DNA from: Ianthella basta
Taxonomy: Eukaryota > Porifera > Demospongiae > Verongiida > Ianthellidae
Length of the DNA stretch: 64,000 nucleotides
Assembly (NCBI GenBank): GCA_964019415.1
Contig: OZ025868.1
Coordinates: forward strand, 12,640,623-12,704,622
Direction: 5' to 3'
The notes under the pieces were generated by a model. That model did not search any database, had not been told where the DNA came from, and saw only the letters and a program-made list of their open reading frames with translations. Each line of letters starts with the position of its first letter. The stretch's first letter is position 1. This document shows, piece by piece, positions 55,486 through 64,000 of this stretch. The translations under genes and the position numbers were made by a program.

Positions 55486-56550
55486 GCCTGAGCGAGCTCC
55501 ACTCTTGCGTGGAGTGTAGGTGGAAGACTCTGTTTTATTATTATAATTATTATGTATAGATGGTACGACCGTTTTGGCCCCCGGGGCCGATTTCTTCTAG
55601 GTCATAGCCCCAAGCATAAGACGTCTATGCCCCAGGCCGAGTCTCTTCGCCGGTGTAGAAGAACACGGCTGCATGCCGTTCGCTTTCCAGCCGCGCACAC
55701 TCCGAAACAAAGACGCCTTACCAACCGTGCAGACTTTGAAACAAAAATGCCTTAGCAACTGCACGGTTGGAACGTCGCTCGCACTCACGACGCTTTGTTG
55801 TTGCAGCTATGGGAAAGCAGCGGGTCCCCACGTCAGCTAGGGTGCCGATTTTTGATGCACGGCTTTTGCGCGAACTTCATGCTCAGGCAGCTACAGTAAA
55901 CGTTTCACTGGAAGGACAGCGCGCTCCAGCTAAAGTTCTAGCCAGGGACCAGATCTCTTCAGCGATCAAAGTTGGCTGCAGTGAGTTCCCTTCAAGCAGG
56001 CTGCTCATCTAGTGCATTCATGCTGATGCAATGACGTTGTCAGTATATATATTTGTGGGCATGGGTATAAGTTGTTCGTCTGCCCTACTCCATGATATCA
56101 CCTTGCATGTTGCCATGGTGTCTAGCACATTATGCTGAGGTAGACAGTCAGAGAGTCACCATCTTGCCCACCATTTTACATTGAAGTTTATAATGTGAAA
56201 CAATTATGTCAAAACAAGTGAACTATAATGCACAATGCCATTGTGACTCAACACAATCATGGTGCAGCAATCAGAACACAGTAACATGACAGATTAGTCC
56301 AGTTGTCCAGGGTGTATCCATTAACATACTAGAGGTAAACTGGTACTCACAGTACACCTAGTCGTGATCCTATCAAGTTTCGTGACGTTCTGTCCAGAAT
56401 TGAAGGAGAATATCCTGAACAATGAAAATGTGTGTTACTTTTATTATAATAAGATATACTTAAGTTCTATATTTCCATGGCACAAATATATCATCCTGCC
56501 AGGTGTCAGTATGCTCATGGCATCATTATGATATTCATGAGCTGTCAAAT
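55486..56550. other. Non-genic sequence upstream of GBBH copy 3
   Basis: Higher-GC stretch 55560-56010 with short overlapping frames (for example around 55809, atgggaaagcagcgggtc) that match no family I recognise. From 56460 it aligns with unit 1 from 43990. Confidence 0.45.
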
Positions 56551-56664
56551 TGAAATGTCCTTTATATATATAAATCACAAGTTTATTTGGTTCAACTAGA
56601 ACCTGACAGGCCAGCGATAGCCTGCCATTATATTCAGACATAACCTTGAACTTTGTTTGACAAC
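56551..56664 (+). promoter_or_regulatory. GBBH-like core promoter, copy 3
   Basis: TATA string at 56563-56574 (tatatatataaa) about 100 bp before the ATG; near-identical to copy 2. Confidence 0.6.
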
Positions 56665-58002
56665 ATGTTCACATCTAGGAAGTGGCTTACCATTCTTCCT
56701 AGAATCCAAAGCTATGACGGGTTCTACGCCATTCGCAGATTGACCACCAGTAAAACAGCTTCGATAAGGACAAAGATAAATGCACCAGTGAAGAGTCTTT
56801 CAGTGGCTAGTGACCAGAAGTCACTCACAGTCAATTGGCTGCACCGTCCCCCAACATCCTATCACGCTGTGTGGCTGCGGTATCAGTGCTGGTGTCCGGA
56901 GTGCCGTACAATTGCAGATGAAGCACCATTCTACATCCCAAGCAATCTTCTTCCTAGCTATACCATTGACAAGGCCATGGAAATAGATGGAATTCTTCAC
57001 TTGGAATGGAAGGAGAAAGAAGAGGGTAGAAGCCACTCTACCAGACTGCCTCTGTGGTTCCTGGAGAAGCATGCGTACTGGGGAGATGGGAGTAATGCGA
57101 TTCCCAAAGAGAATCAATGGGAGCCACTAAAGTATCCTGTGCCAGTGGAGTACACAGATTTCATGGCAAGCGATGAGGTCGTGTTTGACTTCATGATGAC
57201 GGCTGCCTCTGGCCAGTTGGCAATGCTCAAGAATGTCCCAGCTGAGCCCGGAAGGTCTGAGGAAATTGGACTTAAAATGAGTGAGCACATTTTGCGGTAC
57301 CATTACGGGCCAGTTGAAGAGCTAAAGTCAGATCCCCCAGAAATAGCCAACAATGTTGGAAATCTAAGCATGGAGCTCCCTTTCCACAGTGATCATCAAT
57401 GGAGGGAGTCTCCATCCGGATTTTTATCCTTCCACTGCCTCACCTTCGACAAGCAAGTAAAGGGCGGAGAACAGGTGTATTTGAATGCATTTTATGAGGC
57501 AGAATTGTTTCGTAAGGAATACCCTTCGGAGTTTGCTGTCCTGGCCAAGGTTCCTGCTACTTTTTATCTCAATGTTGCGGATAAGAATCTACCTGGTCCT
57601 GTCCCTTACAGCTACTCACGCCCACATTTCACCCTCAACTATTGGGGTCACATCACTGGAGTGAGTTGGGCACCAGACACGCATGGTCCTTTGGCAGTTG
57701 ATCCAGAGTTAGTGGAGCCATATTATGATGCTCACAACAAGTTTGCAAAGTTTATTGAATCTTCACCCAGGATTATAGAGTTGCCTCCAGAGCCAGGTGA
57801 TTTCGTGTTCTTTAACAATAGAACAGTATTTCACAGAAGAAATGCCTTCGAGCTTAATGGAGGCATGCGGCATTTGCAGAGTATGTTTATTGGAGCACTC
57901 GAGTTTCGCAGATACCTGGCTAAACTTGCAGTGAAATTTGGAAAAGTTCTTCCACCAATCTTGTTTGGAGACCAAGATCAGCAGAACACACAGTTTTGTT
58001 AA
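56665..58002 (+). CDS. Gamma-butyrobetaine/trimethyllysine dioxygenase family protein, copy 3
   Basis: Intact, intronless, 445 residues, the unit 2 partner of the gene at 44177. Zn cluster CWCPEC and metal ligands in LPFHSDHQW are kept. The distal histidine motif reads FHRRNAF, so the Gly of HGR is replaced by Arg next to the active site. Copy 1 has Ala at the same place. The ATG at 56665 aligns with the other copies. It could be active with altered substrate fit, or be early in decay; no stop or frameshift is present. Confidence 0.87.
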   Translation: MFTSRKWLTILPRIQSYDGFYAIRRLTTSKTASIRTKINAPVKSLSVASDQKSLTVNWLHRPPTSYHAVWLRYQCWCPECRTIADEAPFYIPSNLLPSYTIDKAMEIDGILHLEWKEKEEGRSHSTRLPLWFLEKHAYWGDGSNAIPKENQWEPLKYPVPVEYTDFMASDEVVFDFMMTAASGQLAMLKNVPAEPGRSEEIGLKMSEHILRYHYGPVEELKSDPPEIANNVGNLSMELPFHSDHQWRESPSGFLSFHCLTFDKQVKGGEQVYLNAFYEAELFRKEYPSEFAVLAKVPATFYLNVADKNLPGPVPYSYSRPHFTLNYWGHITGVSWAPDTHGPLAVDPELVEPYYDAHNKFAKFIESSPRIIELPPEPGDFVFFNNRTVFHRRNAFELNGGMRHLQSMFIGALEFRRYLAKLAVKFGKVLPPILFGDQDQQNTQFC

Positions 58003-59060
58003 CAGTTACTATATGTCATTTCTTTATCAAGACCTTGATTCCATTGCATTATTAGATTTCTGGCTCAGTTTTATCCAATATTCATTGCTTATTCATAACA
58101 GTGATAAATATCCGTATGAGATAACTTCATTAAAGCATTATTTTTGTATTAAATAATTTTATGTGAGTTTGAAGGTTCATCTCTGTTATGAAACGTTTTG
58201 CTGCTTTGGGTATTCAACTCGCTGTAGAGTCAACAATTTAGGCAATTATTGTGTTTTATGTGTTGTCTATGATATACGCTTTTTTAATTTCAATTTTATC
58301 AGGAATAGGGCTGCCACATGCATGTTCATGCATTACGGTAACATTAAGGCCGAAGTGGCCATGAACAGATTAACGAAGTGTGGAAGTGTACCTTTCTTTG
58401 TGACTTGCTGTAGATAGCACTGCTTACTCACTTTGTGAGCTAGCTAGGTATGCCTTAGGGTCTGTTAAGTGAGAAACAGAGTCATTATTACCACAAGCTA
58501 GCTAGTGACTGGCACGTCTATGCCACACTTGGGGTGCTATATAGTTGGAAATGGGAAAAAGATTTCTTGGGTACCTTCAGGAGCAATGCACTGTGGTCAG
58601 GCAAGTGCACATGTATGCTAGGAAACTGGTTTAGTAGGCAATCAAGTACCTGTCGTTGTAGGTCACAGTACCTAAAGTTTCTTGGGTACCTTCAGGAGCA
58701 ATGCACTGTGGTCAGGCAAGTGCACATGTATGCTAGGAAACTGGTTTAGTAGGCAATCAAGTACCAGTCATTGTCGGTCACAGTACCTAAAGTTGTACAA
58801 ACCAATTGAAGAATACAGCCAGCTGTAATATGAAGCACAACTAAAACATACATACCACTAATACATTACAGCCTACCTCTGTGCATAAAACGGTCACTTA
58901 ACTATTAAAATGTCAATTACAACTGGCCCATAAGTGGCTGTTCCACTGTATAAATATGTTGATTCAGCGACTACTTTGTTTTGCAACCATGCTATTTAAA
59001 GTATTACATAACATTCCTTGGTATGGATCAAGGACCCTGGGTGTCAGTGGTAGATCTAGG
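58003..59060. other. GBBH copy 3 3' flank, non-genic
   Basis: Matches unit 1 from 46800 to 47470 and from 47960 to 48190. A stretch of about 120 bp (ttcttgggtaccttcaggag...) is tandemly repeated at 58563-58672 and 58677-58790. 58840-58952 is a part copy of repeat D. Confidence 0.6.
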
Positions 59061-59068
59061 ATTAACAC

Positions 59069-59796
59069 TAAAGTTGCACTGATAATCGGATCGGCAATCG
59101 GCCGATATTGGGTCTCTGTAACCTTATCGGTTATCGATTTTTTCCTTCGTCCCCTACTGATTATGTCACCTCAAGCACGTGAAGTTTGCGAGTAAAGTGT
59201 TATGCGAGTCGTTACGTTATTACACGTTTGCCGTTGGTTTGTTCCTCTATCTAAGGTTTGTTCTGGGTCTGCGGCGCATGGAATCACCAGGAAGAAAGAT
59301 TCGCCAGCATGGGACTACTTCGCTGTCGACGAGGACCTCAACTTCGTAGTGTGCCAGGCCTGCAACAAGAAGGAATCCGTGCGGCGGTAGGAATTGCACG
59401 AGTTATATTATGGAATTATACGAATTTGGTGCAAGCACGCTCAACTACACAGAGAGTTGCAACAAAAGGTTGAGGTGCAGAATGCAGTGACTTTATCAAG
59501 TAGTCCAGCGCCTTTCAGACAAATATCGCTTCGAGCCTGAAAGTGAAGATTGCATATGAATCTGTAGGCTAAGCTGTATTAGTGATGTGCGCACACAGCG
59601 TATTGATGGGAGAAGTGGTGAGATGATTGCACTCGATTGTCAGCTGTTCTTTGTGGCTGAGGACCAGGGCTTCAGGCAGTAGATCAAAGAAACCAAGGTA
59701 CACATTGTGAAGCAAAAATCGGAATATCGGATCGGTATCGGCACTTAAAAATCGGAAATCGGATAATCGGTAAAAACCTATATTGGTGCAACTCTA
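59069..59796. mobile_element. hAT-type DNA transposon remnant
   Basis: 728 bp flanked by the 8-bp target duplication attaacac (59061-59068 and 59797-59804). The ends taaagttgcact and, inverted, tagagttgcacc are short TIRs; subterminal regions are full of atcgg repeats. Inside, 59283-59390 encodes a BED-type zinc-finger start (SPAWDYFAVDEDLNFVVCQA then CNKK), typical of hAT transposase N-termini, but the rest of the transposase is missing. Absent from unit 1. Confidence 0.85.
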
Positions 59797-59804
59797 ATTA
59801 ACAC

Positions 59805-60213
59805 ACGAGCTTGCTGCTTCTCGTTTGTGCACTGTGCGGGTCGCGTACATGGTTTATCTAGCTTACCTACGTAGCGCTTTATGTTGTTGGCTTGCGTGCA
59901 TTGGTTGCAGCATGGTGGAGGGAGGTATTCTCCTTTTCATTGCTATGCGGACTCTCCCAAAGCCATACAAAGTTGAAGCTGACTGCAAGTTGCTGCATTT
60001 GTGTGTTTGTGCTTTGGTGTGATTTGACCCCTTCGTTGTTATCAAAAACAATAATCATTCCTTGTTATCTTTCACACCTTCCATATTTGGGCTGGGATAT
60101 AACAGGATTTAAGTGGCCTGTGCATATAGATGCTTCTTAACTCCTGTTATATCCCAGCTGGCTTGTTCATACAATATATTTTCGCGCGGTTGCCATGGCA
60201 ACAGGCTATATTT
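59805..60213. other. Non-genic sequence in unit 2
   Basis: Contains a short inverted pair (cctatttgggctgggatata-type sequence at about 60078-60108 against ctcctgttatatcccagctg at 60141-60160). No gene recognised. Confidence 0.45.
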
Positions 60214-60804
60214 TATCGTATATCCTCTAATTTTTGGTTAATCTTTGGTCCTTCCAATTTCTTGTTATCTTGATAAAGCATGCGGTTTTCCTCTAATTTT
60301 CTGATGAAATTGGACATCTTCTAGTTTGTTGTCATTCTTCCAATTTGTTGTCATCATAATAGTACTCCATTGTAATGTCGCCTTCTTTGACCCTAGTTTG
60401 TAGCTTAAGCTATTCACGATGGACGAAGAGTTGTACTGTTACGCTTTCCGCTTGCCTCATATGCCTGATAGCCCTCCTAGTGCCTGTGCCAACACTCTGC
60501 CTGGCAATGTCAGTTGGAGGGATGATGATCTAGAACTGAGCCGCTTCAGGGGTTAATCTGAGGGTTCTGCAGTTGCTGTGGACCTGACTACGCTGCAACC
60601 GAAGACCATCGAATAGCAGCAACAACGTGCAAACTAAAGGTGGCCATTTGCATTTCTCCAAAATAAAATGGCATCCTGCGACTTCTATTTGGTCGTCATA
60701 CTTTTCTATTTATTTGCCAATTTCAGCTAGCTGGCCAAAATTACTTCTAAATGATGTTGCTTCTCAGAATCTTGCCCTGATGAAAAATTAGAAGATATAC
60801 GGTA
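60214..60804. mobile_element. TA-flanked MITE, unit 2
   Basis: Counterpart of 48887-49432, with the right TIR (gaagatatacggta) intact and the left TIR slightly decayed (ttatcgtatatcctctaa). It retains about 45 bp (gatgatctagaactgagccg...) missing from the unit 1 copy. Confidence 0.7.
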
Positions 60805-60874
60805 TTCATTCGGAAATCATTATACTAGTTACATTTGCATCTGTTTGGTGCAATGATTGACAAGCAGATCTAAA

Positions 60875-60994
60875 AGACCTACAGCACTGGGTATTCCCAG
60901 GCGGTCACCCATCCAAGTACTAACCCAGCCCAATGCTGCTTAACTTCGGTGATCAGACGAGAACCGGTGCATTCCGCATGGTATGGCCGTAGGA
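60875..60994 (-). rRNA. Solitary 5S rRNA gene, unit 2
   Basis: Full 120-bp 5S sequence on the minus strand. It is closer to the array consensus than the unit 1 copy (tcctacggcc and ggatgggtgaccgcc intact) except gcggaatgc for gctgaatgc. Array-type upstream spacer and TTTT terminator are kept. Confidence 0.94.
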
Positions 60995-61190
60995 CACTAA
61001 AACACATTGACAAGGCCTTTTATCAAACATGCCATAGAAAGGGATACAAAGAATGAATCCAAACACAGTGCAATTCTTCAGATGGTGATATCATTGAGCT
61101 GTATAGGTATAACAGTACATCATTTCATACATAAACCTATACAAACTGGTTAATGTTGTTAGCTGTAGAAGTTGAAAAGGTCAAAAAATC

Positions 61191-64000
<2,810 letters not shown>

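Overview
The window is nuclear DNA from an animal. It carries GT-AG spliceosomal introns, metazoan gene families (U2AF1, a USF-type bHLH-zipper factor, a receptor-tyrosine-kinase-like gene, a DIPK1/FAM69-like kinase), a tandem 5S rRNA array and many short DNA transposons. Non-coding sequence rich in ATGCATGC and TAGCTAGC strings, short intergenic gaps and a very divergent RTK-like gene suggest a sponge. That placement is inference; no species marker is visible.

Layout. 1-3370: eleven complete 5S genes plus one partial, all + strand, about 295 bp apart, running directly into an intron of U2AF1. 3418-6914: the last five coding exons of U2AF1 (+). 8359-13584: a USF-like gene (+, five exons) with three CACGTG E-boxes just upstream and a small Helitron in an intron. 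15619-16983: intronless PUS1 (-) with a coding minisatellite at its C-terminus, divergent over 237 bp from an RTK-like pseudokinase gene (+, 17221-25138, at least 15 exons). 25860-27191: an intronless B12-binding radical SAM gene (-) of bacterial type, a candidate horizontal transfer. 27960-40740: dispersed repeats, one intact gamma-butyrobetaine-hydroxylase-like (GBBH) gene at 30401-31744, a duplicated scrap of the pseudokinase 3' end, and a 5'-truncated R2-like retrotransposon inserted into another repeat with a 10-bp target duplication.

40741-63817 is a direct tandem segmental duplication of an 11-12 kb unit, with the junction at 51550/51551. Each unit carries a dead GBBH copy, an intact GBBH gene (44177-45514 and 56665-58002), a MITE, a solitary 5S gene on the - strand and the 3' part of a DIPK1-like kinase gene (-). 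The junction cuts the kinase copy of unit 1 in mid-exon. The copy at the right edge is open to the window end. Since duplicating, the units have diverged by separate insertions: a TA-flanked MITE in unit 1, and a hAT element and a Mutator-like TIR element in unit 2.

The genes do not form one pathway. U2AF1, USF and PUS1 are housekeeping functions (splicing, transcription, RNA modification). The GBBH family points to carnitine-type metabolism. The pseudokinase and DIPK1-like genes belong to signalling and the secretory pathway. The most unusual items are the 5S array in the U2AF1 locus, the cobalamin/radical SAM gene, the triply disabled RTK-like kinase and the tandem duplication.
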